Assembly (NCBI RefSeq): GCF_030272615.1
Contig: NC_081414.1
Span: 6,953,001-7,017,000, forward strand
DNA: 64,000 nt
DNA from: Cryptomeria japonica
Taxonomy: Eukaryota > Streptophyta > Pinopsida > Cupressales > Cupressaceae
Direction of reading: 5' to 3'
Under the pieces are notes generated by a model that saw nothing but the letters and a program-made list of their open reading frames with translations, searched no databases and was not told the origin of the DNA. The position numbers and the translations under genes were made by a program. Shown here one piece after another: positions 25,021 to 36,676 of the stretch (its first letter is position 1; every line of letters starts with the position of its first letter).

Positions 25021-26449
25021 TGTTGGCATTTTGAGTTTGTTGGTATTTTGCATAGAGATTGCATTAATGATATGTTGTCATTAATGTCAATTGAACCGGT
25101 AATGCTATTCATGTTATTGTTGATATTGTTGTTTTTGATACTGGCTAGTAACCGGTAAGAAGAGTTGTGTGGAAGATGTTGTAAACCGGTATGTAAAGTT
25201 TGTGAGTTAAACCGGTGTAAAGGGTTAAACCTTTCTATGTATTGTAACCGGTAAACCCTATCAGTTGTTAAACCCTAACTGATCAAATTTTTGTCTTATT
25301 ATCTGATGAGCGGTAATGATGAAGACACGTGTGATCATTGTATGAGGATGAATTCAAATTGTTTTTGCATGTTTGTTATTGTCTAGGAAAGGAGAAAAGT
25401 GGATTGCATTTAATGCACAATGTGTGATGAGTTACCAAATCCAATGGAGCGGTGATCATGGAGCGGTTGGAATTTTCTTGAAGAATGTGAAGAGATTGTC
25501 ATGATTTCTAACGGTCAAGATTGAACCGAGTTGTTTGTAATCTTGATGATGAGAATTAGGTTTTTGTTGTATTACCGACCTAATTGATTTCTATTTAAGG
25601 TCGATGAAGTTGTTTGTAAAAGTTGTTGGCAAGATTGATGAAAACCCGTTGAGTGTGTAGTTGCCCAACCAGTGAATGGATCTGCACTTTGAGTGAAGGC
25701 AGATTGAAACTTAGAAGGATCTGATCAAGCAAATATAGTGCTACTTAGATAGATCAATAAAACCTGTTGTTTTATAACAATTACAGCAGAAGTAAAATCC
25801 CTTAACCGAGTAAGCTCTAACAAGCTTGGTTACTCATTAAATCCTCTAACAAGGTGGTCCATTAGCTTGGATTCTTAAATCCTCCAGCGAGGTTACTCCT
25901 AATAGGGTATTGTGCTTTTCATCAAGGCATATTTGTAAATCCCTTAATCAGGTGATTCCTAACCGGAATTAGTTTTTAACAAGACTTATTGTAAAGCTTT
26001 AACATGCTTGGCTCCTAACAGGGCGAACTTCGAAAGAGTTCAGATAGCTATCCTTGTGAGTCCCATCTCACCGTGGTTTTTACCTATTTGGTTTTTAGAC
26101 GTATAAACATTTGTGTCAAGTGGTGAATACTTTTGTGGCTGTGATCTTATTTGTTGATGTGGTTAATTTTTGATAAGGCATGTTAAGTAGAAGCATTGAG
26201 AGATGAATATGTTGAGTTATGATTAAGCATTGTTGATGTTTACAAGATTGAAGTTGTTTACTGTTAAAGTTGTCTTAACAGTCAAACCGATTGATGTCAA
26301 GTATTCTTATGAATATTGATCTTGACTGAGATATGATTACTTTGTTTGACTGAGCTTGAGTTTGAGAACTATGTATCAGTTTTTCAATATACTGATTCAC
26401 CCCCCCTCTCAGTATTCTACCGGATACATATTCTTTCATCATACCATCA
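25021..26449 (+). repeat. Copia K 5' LTR
   Basis: This 1429-bp LTR is rich in accggt words. A TATA-like ctatttaagg lies at about 25591. It ends CCATCA directly before the PBS. Confidence 0.93.
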
Positions 26450-26451
26450 AT

Positions 26452-26465
26452 TGGTATCAAAGCAT
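26452..26465 (+). promoter_or_regulatory. Copia K primer binding site
   Basis: TGGTATCAAAGCAT lies two bases after the 5' LTR. It is complementary to the 3' end of initiator tRNA-Met with one A for G change. Confidence 0.88.
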
Positions 26466-26509
26466 CTCAAGTCCTCTTAATCTAAAAGCCTAACAACTTG
26501 ATCTTGTAG

Positions 26510-27360
26510 ATCACGACGGAGAAAGAAGGTCCGAAGTGCAACAAAGATAACTATAGAATATGGAGTGGCAAAATGAAGATTTTCATTAAGAGTCTTGGTA
26601 GTCAGTATTGGGATCATATAGAACATAAGTATACTACACCTAATAGACCCCTGACTGATGATTAGAAGAAAGAACAACAAGAAAATCACCAGGCATTAGA
26701 AGCTATTATCAGTTCCCTGTCATATGTTGAATATGTAGATGTTCATGGTCTTGAAACTGCATATGAAGTATGGAAGAAATTAGAAGAGATTTATAGCGGT
26801 GATGAACATGTTAAGATTTCCAAAGAGGAGAGTTTAAGAGGAAAGTTTGACGACATGAGAATGTCTGAAGGTTAGAACATCCAGCAGTACGGTCAAAGGA
26901 TTAAAGAGATAGTTGGAGAGATAAAGAGTGTAGGAGCGAAAGTGGAAGATGCCACAATAATCAGTAAGGTACTAAGAACCTTGCTACCGGTCTATTCTAT
27001 CTGAGTTGCAGCTATTCAACAGTTGAAATCCATTGACAAGATAAAGGTAACTCTTGACTCTATTATTGGCAAACTTACTGCTTTTGAACTAAATGGCTAT
27101 GATGGTAGTGTACAGAAATCGGAATCTGCATTTAGAGCTTCTATCTCTAACCCATCTGTGAGAAGAAGTAGAGATACCAGCCATAGTTATGAATCTAGAT
27201 CCAGCAGAGATGTTGATGATGAAGACAACTTAGTGGAACTTGAAGCATTGTTGGCAAAATGATTGCCTAGAGGCACTGGTAAATATAGAGATAAGCTACC
27301 TTTAAAATGTTTTGCATGCAACAAGATTGGTCATATAGAAACAAACTTCCCTAATGGTGA
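26510..27360 (+). pseudogene. Copia K gag
   Basis: This is the nucleocapsid/capsid polyprotein of the element. The translation shows DNYRIWSGKMKIF, then YEVWKKLEEIYSGD, then the IQQYGQRIKEIVGEI helix typical of plant Copia gag (UBN2-type). A zinc knuckle follows at about 27311-27350, CFACNKIGHIETNFP, whose last Cys is replaced by Phe. At least four stops interrupt the frame; two are TAG in place of TGG. Confidence 0.85.
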
Positions 27361-28830
27361 AAATGAATACAAGAGACAAATTTAAGAAATACAAGGGTAA
27401 AGGCAAGAGAGATTGTCTTATAGCTATTGACAGTGGCATTACTGATGATGAATCTGATGATGATGCTAGTGAAGATATTGTGTTTGTAGCAATTAAGGAA
27501 GAAATATCAGATCAGAAGGCACTAGTATCCAGAATGGATAACTCTGATGATTGGATCATTGATAGTGGTTGTTCACATCACATGACCAATGATCGGAGCA
27601 AATTTCTTTCCCTGAAGGAATTTGATGGCGGTGTTGTCAGATTTGGCAACGACTCACCCTGTATAGTTAAAGGTAAGGGAGTTATTTCTCTTAATGGGAA
27701 GAGTAGTGCTAATGATGTCTATTGGGTTGAAGGCCTAAAGCACAATCTGTTAAGTGTGTCACAACTCAATGACAAAGGATACCCACTAGAGTTTAGAAAT
27801 GGAGTGTGCAAAATATTTGACAACAAAGGTGAATTGATTGCAACCAAGAAGTAGACCAGAGGTAGTCTATTTCATCTCAATCCTAAAGTTAGCAACTGTT
27901 TGATTGCAAAAATAGATGATAGTTGGCTTTGGCATAGGATATTTTATCATATAAATTTTGACAATATTGTTAAAGTAAGCAAGTCTAAGACAGTAAGAGG
28001 TCTGCCTCAACTAGACAAACTGGTTAATGCTTTTTGTAAAGAATGTCAACTAGGAAAGATGACTTCTTTAACTTTTAAGAGCAAGTCCCTCTCAGCAGAG
28101 CACTTATTATATTTGGTTCATACAAACCTATGTAGACCAATAAGAACAAGAAGCATTCAAGGTGACATATACATCATGATCTTCATTGATGGTTGTTCAA
28201 GGATGATGTTGGTCACATTCTTGAAGGATAAGAATGAAGCTTTTGGTAAATTCAAGGCATTCAGAGCCTTAGCTGAGAAAGAGAGTGGCAAAAAGATAAA
28301 ATGTCTAAGAACAGATCAAGGTGGTGAATTCACTTTTACAGAGTTCACTAAATATTGTGATGATAATGGTATCAAGCGGCAACTTTCTGCACCAAGGACA
28401 CCGCAACATAATGGTATAGCAAAGAGAAACAACCGGTCAGTGGTTGAAGCTGCTACAACTATGTTGATACAAGGAGGTGTATCAAAAACATTTTGGAAAG
28501 AAGCTATAAGTACAACTTGTACACAATGAATTGAGTTCTGGTAAAAAGAGGTAAGGACAAGACCCCATATGAGTACTGGTATGGGAGATCGCCGGATGTT
28601 ATCTATTTTAAGATATTTGGAAGCAAATGTTTTATTAAAAGAGGTCATTACATAAGAAAGTTTGAAGCTAAGAGTGATGAAGGCATATTTCTTGGCTATT
28701 CCACCAAGAGTAAGGCCTATAAATGCTTCAACAATTGGACACAAAAAATTGTTGAGAGTGCTGATTTTTGTGTAGATGAATGTCCTGAAATTTCAGAAGG
28801 AGCCAGTTCGGAGAAAAAGGATGAAGATCC
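27361..28830 (+). pseudogene. Copia K protease and integrase
   Basis: The aspartic protease motif DWIIDSGCSHHMT lies at about 27549. A GAG-pre-integrase block follows (LWHRIFYHINFDN, CKECQLGK; HHCC zinc site) and then the integrase core. The first catalytic Asp is Asn (HTNLCRP for HTDLCGP). The second region is IKCLRTDQGGEF. The catalytic Glu position reads NGIAKRNNR, with Lys, in place of the usual VER. Two of three acids are therefore lost, each fitting a G-to-A change. A TAG at 27852 and a frameshift after 28529 further break the frame. Confidence 0.88.
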
Positions 28831-28837
28831 TTGCATT

Positions 28838-30067
28838 TTGATTTTGGAACCTGAAACTATTAAATCAAAAATTAGTAAAGAAAATACTAATGTACTTGTT
28901 CAATCGGAACAAATAAATTCAGAAGAAGATGACAATGAAGAAGCTGAACCTAAAGAGAATGATCATGTTATTCCTAGGTATGTGAGATTGAATCATAGTC
29001 CTGAACAGATAATTGGGGATAAGGATGCAGGTGTACTAGCCAAAAGAAGAATAAGAGAGAACTCTTGCATGATCTCCACTTTTGAACCTAGAAATGCTAA
29101 GGAGGCATTTGGCGACGATCATTGGGTGAAAGCTATGGAGGAGGAGTTAGATAAAATTGAGAAGAACAACACATGGACCCTAGTACCCTGATCGGTAAAC
29201 AAGAATGTTATAGGCACTAAATGGGTGTTCAGAAACAAGTTAAATGAAGATGGTGTTATAATTCACAATAAGACAAGAATAGTATGCAAAGGTTATGCGC
29301 AAGAAGAACGAGATGACTATGGAGAAACTTTTGCACCAGTAGCAAGACTGGAAGGTGTCATAACACTACTTGCATTTGCAGCTCATAAGAAGTTTAAGGT
29401 ATACCAGATAGATGTCAAGTCTGCATTTTTGAATGGGATACTGGAAGAAGAGGTTTATATAGAGCAGCCTGATGGTTATGCATTGACAGATAAGGAAGAC
29501 ATGGTATGCAAATTGCATAAAGCTTTGTATGGATTAAAGCAGGCACCCAGAGCATGGTATGAACGACTTCATACTCATTTGATGAAGATAGGCTTTGCTA
29601 GAACCAGTGATGACAACAACATTTATCTCAAGTCTGAAGGAGATGATATACTGGTCAGTGAAGTATTTGTAGATGACATTATATTTAGAGGTAATGATGA
29701 CATGAGTAATTGTTTTGCAGATGAAATGAAGAATGAATTTGAGATGTCATTAGTAGGGGAAATAAAAAAATTCATAGGCTTATAGATACAACAGATGGAG
29801 AATGATATTTTCATTACTCAATCCAAGTATGTGAAAGAGGTTTTGAAGACTTTCGGTATGAGTGACTGTAAACGAGTTGGAACCCCAATGGTTACAGGTT
29901 GTAAATTATCCAAGGAATATGTATCTAAGTGTGTAGATGAAAAGGAATACAAGTCAATGATATGTTGTTCACATTCGATCGGATATTGCCCATGTAGTTG
30001 GTATTGCTGCTATATTTCAGAAGAATCCAAAGGAGGGACATCTGATGGCAACCAAGAGAATCTTTAG
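28838..30067 (+). pseudogene. Copia K reverse transcriptase
   Basis: The connection region is followed by the RT: YAQEERDDYGETFAPVARLE, YQIDVKSAFLNG, LYGLKQAPRAWYERL and the catalytic box FVDDIIFRGN (about 29668). One stop lies near 29188 (CGA or TGG to TGA), one near 29784, and a frameshift follows near 29960. Confidence 0.92.
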
Positions 30068-30606
30068 ATATCTGAAAGGTACTATTGACTATGGATTATG
30101 GTATCCATATGGTGGAGATTTTGACTTGAAAGCATACACAGATGCTGATTGGGCAAGAATTATTGATGACCAGAAGAGTACTACTGGTGGAGCATTCTTT
30201 CTAGGAGGAAGGCTAGTCTCATGGAGTAGTAAAAAGTAGAGTTGCACTTCACAATCTACTGCTGAAGCTGAGTATGTAGTTAGCTCATATGAATTGCACA
30301 CAAGCTACGTGGATGAGACACATTTTGGAAGGTTTGAAGATAAAAATCTTAGAACCTATAAAGATTTTGTGTGATAATACAAGTGCAATAAACGTTTCTA
30401 AAAATCTTGTTTTGCTTGCAAGGACTAAGCACATTGAATTGAAATATCACTTCTTGAGGGAAAAATCTCAAAGTAAAGATGTTATCTTGGAGCATGTTTC
30501 TACCAAGGAGAAGCTTACACATGTATTTACCAAACCTCTGCCTAAGACCACTTTCGAGTATCTTAGAAGTCAATTAGGGGTTGTCCCTCTTCATGAAGTT
30601 AGTTGA
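30045..30606 (+). pseudogene. Copia K RNase H
   Basis: KRIFRYLKGTIDYGLWY, AYTDADWARIIDDQKSTTGG, then LCDNTSAINVSKN and ARTKHIELKYHFLRE are the classic Copia RNase H blocks. A TAG at 30237 and a frame change near 30285 break it. It ends with the stop at 30604. Confidence 0.92.
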
Positions 30607-30908
30607 GCATGATGCTAATTGCATCAGTCCTTGAATCACTTGCAGAATTTTACATGGATTGATGAAGAAGTGGATGTATTCCATAGGGGAAGCATCAAGT
30701 TGTAGAATGTTGTTGATGCACAGTGAGAGTAGAATTACATGTTTTACTTTCACTTTGGAATTGTTGTCAAAGGGGGAGAAGAATTATGTGATTGAGGAGA
30801 AGAATTATGTGTCTGATTAGGTGAATACTTGGTAATGTAAACCAGGATTCCTATTCACCAATCTCAGCAACAATTAGAGGCGTTGATATTTATATTACCA
30901 TCAATGCC

Positions 30909-30920
30909 AAAGGGGGAGAT
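30909..30920 (+). promoter_or_regulatory. Copia K polypurine tract
   Basis: AAAGGGGGAGAT lies directly before the TGTTGG of the 3' LTR. The 300 bp between the RNase H stop and this point are untranslated. Confidence 0.9.
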
Positions 30921-32355
30921 TGTTGGCATTTTGAGTTTGTTGGTATTTTTCATTGAGATTGCATTAATGATATGTTGTTATTGATGTCAATTGAACCGAT
31001 AATGGTATTCATGTTATTGTTGATATTGTTGTTTTTTATATTGGCTAGTAACCGGTAAGAAGAGCTATGTGGAAGATGTTGTAAACCAGTATGTAAAGTT
31101 TGTGAGTTGAACCGGTGAACCGGTGTAAAGGGTTAAACCTTTATATGTATTGTAACCGGTAAACCCTATCAACTGTTAAACCCTAACTGATCAAGTTGTT
31201 GGTTTATTATCTGATGAGCAGTAATGATGAAGACACGTGTGATCATTGTATGAGGATGAATTCAAATTGTTTTAGCATGTTTGTTATTGTCTAGGGAAGG
31301 AGAAAAGTGGATTGTATTTAATGCACGTGTGATGAGTTACAAAGTCCAATGGAGCGGTGATCATGGAGCGGTTGGAATTTTCTTGAAGAATGTGAAGAGA
31401 TTGTCATGATTTCTAACAGTCAAGTTTGAACCGAGTTGTTTGTAATCTCGATGATGAGAATTAGGTTTTTGTTGTATTACCGACCTAATTGATTTCTATT
31501 TAAGGTCGATGAAGTTGTTTGTAAAATTTGTTGGCAAGATTGATGAAAACCCACTGAGTGTGTAGTTGCCCAACCAGTGAATGTATCTGCACTTTGAGTG
31601 AAGGCAAATTGAAGCTTAGAAGGATCTGATCAAGCAAATATAGTGCTACTCAGATAGATCAATAAAACCTGTTGTTTTATAACAATTACAACAGAAGTAA
31701 AATCCCTTAATCGAGTAAGCTCTAACAAGCTCGGTTACTCATTAAATCCTCTAACAAGGTGGTCCATTAGCTTGGATTCTTAAATCCTCTAGCGAGGTTA
31801 CTCCTAACAGGGTATTGTGCTTTTCATCAAGGCATATTTGTAAATCCCTTAATCGGGTGATTCCTAACCAGAATTAGTTCTTAACAGGACTTATTGTAAA
31901 GCTTTAACATGATTGGCTCCTAAAAGGGAAAACTTTGAAAGAGTTCAAATAGTTGTCCTTGTGAGTCCCATCTCACAGTGGTTTTTACCTATTTGGGGTT
32001 TTCCACATATAAACATTTGTGTCAAGTGGTAAATGTTTTTGTGGCTATGATCTTATTTGTTGATGTGGTTAATTTCTGATAAGGCATGTTAAGTAGAAGC
32101 ATTGAGAGATGAATATGTTGAGTTATGATTAAGAATTGTTGATGTTTACAAGATTGAAGTTGTTTACTATTAAAGTTGTCTTAACAATCAAACCAGTTGA
32201 TGTCAAGTATTCTTATGAATATTGATCTTGACTGAGATATGTTTACTTTGTTTGACTGAGCTTGAGTTTGGGAACTTTGTATCAGTTTTTCAATATACTG
32301 ATTCACCCCCCCTCTCAGTATTCTACTGGATACTTATTCTTTCATCATACCATCA
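30921..32355 (+). repeat. Copia K 3' LTR
   Basis: The 1435-bp partner of 25021-26449. It starts TGTTGGCATTTTGAG and ends CATACCATCA. Confidence 0.93.
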
Positions 32356-32900
32356 AGTTCAACCGATTTGATTGGGCTACCTTGTAACCAATGATCATGC
32401 TTGCAAATTGAACTGCTTTCTCTTTAATAGTGCTAATTCTCGTTGATTGGTTGTTAGATGTTGCACTAGTTAACTTCTCCACCTCATTGTTGGATATCTT
32501 CTTCCTTCCAGGGGTTGGAAGAGTCTGGGGTAAACCAGTGATCATACAAATAGCCTCATTGGTGATCTTATGGGGTCATTCTAGCCATATGAATTCACCA
32601 TGGACTCGGCTCAGTGCATATTAGATCAATTCATCTTCAAATTCTGACATCTTGAAAATGTCGATAAAACCTTGATCCTTCTGAATTTGAAATTCTAGTT
32701 TCATCAACCCATCCTGATTCAACAAAGTGCCAATATACATGTTCTTGATTTCAGCAGAACCCAAATCCTCCAAATGTAGTGAATGTATGCACGAACATCT
32801 TCGACATACAAGACTCCTTCAAGAACCCTAGAAAATGTGCCAACTGAATTATTGACCTTTGTAATCTGAGGGCATTGCTTGAAAACAGGGCATGGACGGA
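32356..32900 (-). pseudogene. Element H orphan ORF, N-terminal part
   Basis: Reading on the minus strand: ITKVNNSVGTFSRVLEG near 32860, then GTLLNQDGLMKLEFQIQ, then ALSRVHGEFIWLE (a stop follows, then PHKITNEAICMITGLPQTLP), and a run to IGYKVAQSNRLN where Copia K is inserted. The block with HKITNEAI and MITGLP suggests a conserved domain, perhaps related to plant transposon-associated mobile-domain proteins, but I cannot assign a family from sequence alone. The true start could lie higher, up to about 33000. Confidence 0.6.
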
Positions 32901-33427
32901 TGATCCAAAAGCCATTGCAAACAAAAGATAGCTCGAAAAATTATAAAATATCTCACAACCTTCACCAGTGAAAGCTTTTGAAAATCCGCTTGAGAATGCA
33001 CTAGAATTCACTTGAAATGATTTTGATCACCTTGAATCGCCTTGAACTCACTCTGTTTTGCTCTGAATGCAGTGTGATTGAAAATGAACCAATATTTCTC
33101 TTTTATTTTGTGAAAAACCTAATTTCTCATTGTCATTATGCATGTCGGCATATCATAGAGGATTCAAAATCCATTATCTCAGCGCCGGTGAATCTCCAGA
33201 TTGTCTTCTCTGAGATTTGAAAAAAGATTTCAGACCTGTTACCGGGGGTAATGCAAGATTCATCATTAATTTTCCTCCCCCTAAGGCTAATGCCTTAGTT
33301 ACCAGATAAGTTTCCTGTCGGTGCAGGAGCATTCTGCTCTACCGGTTGAGTAACCGAGTTGATTGTCTATGTCAGTTGATCTTCAGATTTCCTAACCCAT
33401 TTCCTCTCATGCTTCTTCCGGATGTCT

Positions 33428-34479
33428 TCAACCTTTTTTTTTTTTTCCTTTCTCATCATTTCCTACCAGATTGTTCTTGCTTCTGCAATATTTGGCAATA
33501 TGTCCTATTTTGTTGCATGCATAGCAAGTGACATTATTTTTCTGAATTGCCTTGTTGAGTCCTTGACCATTCTTCGACCTACGTTGATTAGCCATATGTC
33601 CAAACTTTTCACATGCATGATATCTGATATTCATTCTACAATCTTTTGTCCTATGACCATACTTATTACATTTGAACACTGACCAAGAACAACATTATTA
33701 TTTTGACTTGCTCTATTTCTGCATTGACTTGTTCTATGACCAAACTTATTACAAACAAAGCATCTACCCTTAAATTTATGTGCGTTTGGTTGCCTTACCG
33801 GTGATTTCTGATTTCGGTTGTCTGGTGGATTCTCCTGATTTGCAGTACTAGAGCTTTCTCCATTCTCAAATCCAAGACCTCTAGTGTCTCCAATGTCTCT
33901 TTGATCCTTCAATAATTCATCAAGCCTTGCAGAACTGACCCTGAAATTTTCCTTGTATTCATTTGCAGCATCCATATCACTTCTTAGGATTGGCATCATT
34001 CTTTCCAACTCTCATTCATTATTCTATGATTGGACCAACTCAGTTCTCAACACATCGTTCTCATGCGCCAACCTTATGCATTCCTTAGATCTATCTTTCA
34101 GAGATCTGCTAAGATTTTCTTCATTCTTCTTTCGATCTTCAATCTCCTTGGACATCCTCATAGTCATGGCTTGCATTTCATTCTTCATCACACCATTCTC
34201 TTGACTCGGCTTCTGACATTGTTCCTTAAGGGCATCCTTATCTTCATCATCCAAGTTTTACAAAAGTTCTTTCCTTTTAGCTTGAACAGATGACATCCTC
34301 TCCTATAGGGTAAGAATGAATTCCTATGCAGAGTTCAATTCATCTTGCAACTTCAAGCTCTTCATCCTTTGAACATCATAGTCCTCAAGTGCTACTTCAA
34401 GTTGTTTCTGTAGACTCATTTCCATGTATTCCAGATTCAGGATCTTCCTCAAGCTATTAGACTTACTCCAAGGCACCAA
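33428..34479 (-). pseudogene. Element H gag-like region: coiled coil and zinc knuckles
   Basis: This follows the PBS in a minus-strand element. Translations show a helical Glu/Lys-rich part (34024-34440, for example MSKEIEDRKKNEENLSRSL), a linker, then CCHC knuckles: CFVCNKFGHRTSQC (about 33770), FKCNKYGHRTKDC (about 33670), a degraded one with HACEKFGHMANQ, and CYACNKIGHIAKYC (about 33510), ending in a Lys tract. Four knuckles are more than the one typical of Copia gag. The frame is broken in at least three places. The capsid part before the coiled coil is not obvious. Confidence 0.75.
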
Positions 34480-34491
34480 GCTTTGATACCA
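34480..34491 (-). promoter_or_regulatory. Element H primer binding site
   Basis: On the minus strand this is TGGTATCAAAGC, two bases inside the 5' LTR. It is an initiator-tRNA-Met type PBS and fixes the orientation of H. Confidence 0.88.
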
Positions 34492-34493
34492 AT

Positions 34494-35450
34494 TGTTGGA
34501 ATCCAAGAACACTGAGGGGGGGGGGAGGGGGGGGGGGCGGGTGAATCAATGTTCTGTCGGTATAATCAATTTTAACCTTATTAACAATGCAGTTCATAAT
34601 CAATAACCATAAAAGAATATAACAACAAATAGAAATGAAACAACGACAAGAGCATACACCATAACTTAGAGATTTATATGTGGAAAACCTCAAAGAGGAA
34701 AAACCATGGTGGGATTGGGGACCCACAATATCTATCCACTAGCTAGATGAATAAATATTTCAATAGGGTTTGCACATGCAGGAAGGCCAACAACCTAGAG
34801 CACACTACTCATCACAAAAGGAGCCTCACTGACTACAAACACCACATATGGAGTTACAAACAAAATTCTGAACTCTGATAGTGCATCTATTATGTTGAAT
34901 GAGTTCCGGTTAAAGCACAGTTTGTACCAGTTTACACTATGTCCTTCCTTACCGGTATCTTTCTTCGCTTCCCAAACCTCTAAACCAAAATCCAAGCCCG
35001 ACTACCGAATATTACTTTCGCATTTTGTTGATCAAGATTTCTCACACAACATCACATCACTATATCCCATTACCTTCTTTTTCATCATCAAAATAACCTA
35101 ACCGGACTAACTTAAATACCCTTCCCAAATACAAAAATAAATGTCTTATGTCGGATTACAATGATATTACAATTTATTTACGTGTCGGCCTAGGCAAAAA
35201 TAAATTCGTTAAAATTCAAGACTGATGCCTTGATTGTTACCGTGTAGACTTGCCGGATCAATCTCATGTGTCGGCCTCATATATCGGTTCCTAGTTTGTC
35301 GGTTTCCCTTGTCTGTCGGTGTCGGTTGACTTGAATGTCGGTTGCCAAACAATGTATACCGGTGAGTATAGATTAAGTGACCAACCCAAAATGGTGTGTG
35401 TTTCCATCAATGACAGCACAACTAAGCCGGATGAGTGTCAATTGCCAACA
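34494..35450 (-). repeat. Element H 5' LTR
   Basis: This is the 957-bp partner of 18094-19036. It contains a nearly pure G run on the plus strand at about 34515-34541, longer than in the other copy (about 18115-18128). It ends CCAACA before the TSD ctatt. Confidence 0.92.
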
Positions 35451-35529
35451 CTATTTTGGTGTCAATAACCTCAGGAAGCATAGTGTCGATCATTGGAGCA
35501 TAATCATAGTCCTGTACTTTAGACTTCAT
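35451..35529 (-). pseudogene. Element E orphan ORF, N-terminal end
   Basis: The start ATG is at 35529 on the minus strand. The short peptide MKSKVQDYDYAPMIDTMLPE then reads into the H insertion point and resumes in frame at 18088. The ATG is the first in-frame one I see, but an upstream start is not excluded. Confidence 0.6.
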
Positions 35530-36188
35530 GATGACGCTTTGGCAAGTTCGACACTGAAATATTCTTTACAATTCAAGTGTGTGGTGTGATTTATAGCTAC
35601 TAAGAGAAAATAACCATAATAGCTTTATTTGAAATTTACCCAAGATGGCCACCATGAGCATGAAGATTTGTTTGAAGATTCCTAGAGTCTTTCAACACAT
35701 CTATCTTATGCGTATTCTATAAACTGTGATGACTCAAAAGTCTCCGAAGCTCGTTCTGGGGTATCATAATGTGTATGTCCTTCATTTACATTTTGTAACC
35801 CTGATTTTTTTCCTTTTCAAAGCATGACAACTCGACCCATATGCAAATCAAATTTGTAGATACCGAGAAGACACGACCACACATTTTGTGTAGGTCTACA
35901 ACCTGTATCTACTAAGAGGAGTGCAAACAAGACTTATAACCCTGGAATATATTTCAGAATGCTTTGATTAAAGATTTTGAGAAATTCTTTGCGCAATCCA
36001 TTTTATGAATTAGCATTCAATGAGGTGGCGGTCATTCTATGTGCACATCAGGTCTGTGTTTGTGAGGATAACAACCAAATTGTAGAAGTTAGCTTTATAT
36101 CTGCTAATCACACTTGCTTTGAAGATCTTTGAAACCACCTTTTTACTCATCCATTTCCTGTGAATCTTTATACTTCAAAAGGCAGCAC
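35530..36188. other. Element E leader (no gene seen)
   Basis: AT-rich sequence upstream of the E ORF on the minus strand. I see no coding domain, no PBS and no LTR copy matching 12449-13231. Confidence 0.4.
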
Positions 36189-36668
36189 TGTTGGATTTTG
36201 CCAAGATCAAGGGGTCAATGAAATGTACAAAATAGAGACACAATATAGGACAAGAATAAACTGTATTCTCATCAATAGAAAATGATCAATAGTTGTTACA
36301 TACAATGTAGATGAGCCTGCTTATATAGGCAAGGCTAGGGATATGTATGAGCACACAAATATGACATGTGGCTCAATAAGAAACAAGGGTAGGTAGGAAA
36401 TAGGTGTGGGTAGGTAGGAGAAATAATATAATATTCTACATGAGGTGGATCACCCACCGAAGGTGGAATTATCACTCCACAATAAGTGGATATGATAGTG
36501 TAATAACAAGATCAACACCATAAGAGGTGGATTTTCTCCTACACACACTATCCCAATGTGGCACAAACACCCAAGTGTCTCATATCCAAACTACTATGAA
36601 ATGCATTATCCTAAGTAAACTTAAGTAAGTGTAATAATATCCAAGATGAATAATTATTTACACCAAAA
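36189..36668 (-). repeat. Element L 3' LTR
   Basis: Starts TGTTGGATTTTGCC and ends ACACCAAAA, where the partner has ACACCAACA; the terminal CA was mutated. A minus-strand TATA box (CCTATATAAGC) lies at about 36319-36329. Confidence 0.93.
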
Positions 36669-36676
36669 CCCCCCTT
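36669..36676 (-). promoter_or_regulatory. Element L polypurine tract
   Basis: On the minus strand AAGGGGGG directly precedes the 3' LTR. Confidence 0.8.

Larger units (their letters stand above)
25021..32355 (+). mobile_element. Copia element K, full length, coding-dead
   Basis: LTRs at 25021-26449 and 30921-32355 both begin TGTTGGCATTTTGAG and end CATACCATCA. The order PBS, gag, protease, integrase, RT, RNase H, PPT is that of Ty1/Copia. The TSD is agtta (25016-25020) and agttc (32356-32360), one mismatch. It sits inside the H ORF after codons reading SNRLN. The LTRs differ by scattered point changes and a few small indels (1429 versus 1435 bp). Internal stops and frameshifts make it inactive. 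Confidence 0.95.
18094..35450 (-). mobile_element. Element H: pol-less LTR retrotransposon, interrupted by LTR I and Copia K
   Basis: Two LTRs (18094-19036 and 34494-35450) begin TGTTGGAATCCAAG and end TTGCCAACA, flanked by a perfect TSD ctatt (18089-18093 and 35451-35455). A PBS lies inside the right LTR and a purine-rich PPT beside the left LTR, both fitting minus orientation. Without its two insertions it is about 6.9 kb. It carries a gag-like coiled-coil and zinc-knuckle region followed by a roughly 1.1-kilocodon ORF with no protease, integrase or RT motif, so it is non-autonomous. The knuckle and PBS types point to a Copia relative as helper. Confidence 0.9.

Noticed and set aside
28316-28744. 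142-codon minus-strand ORF
   Set aside because: Antisense to the Copia K integrase; no independent features.
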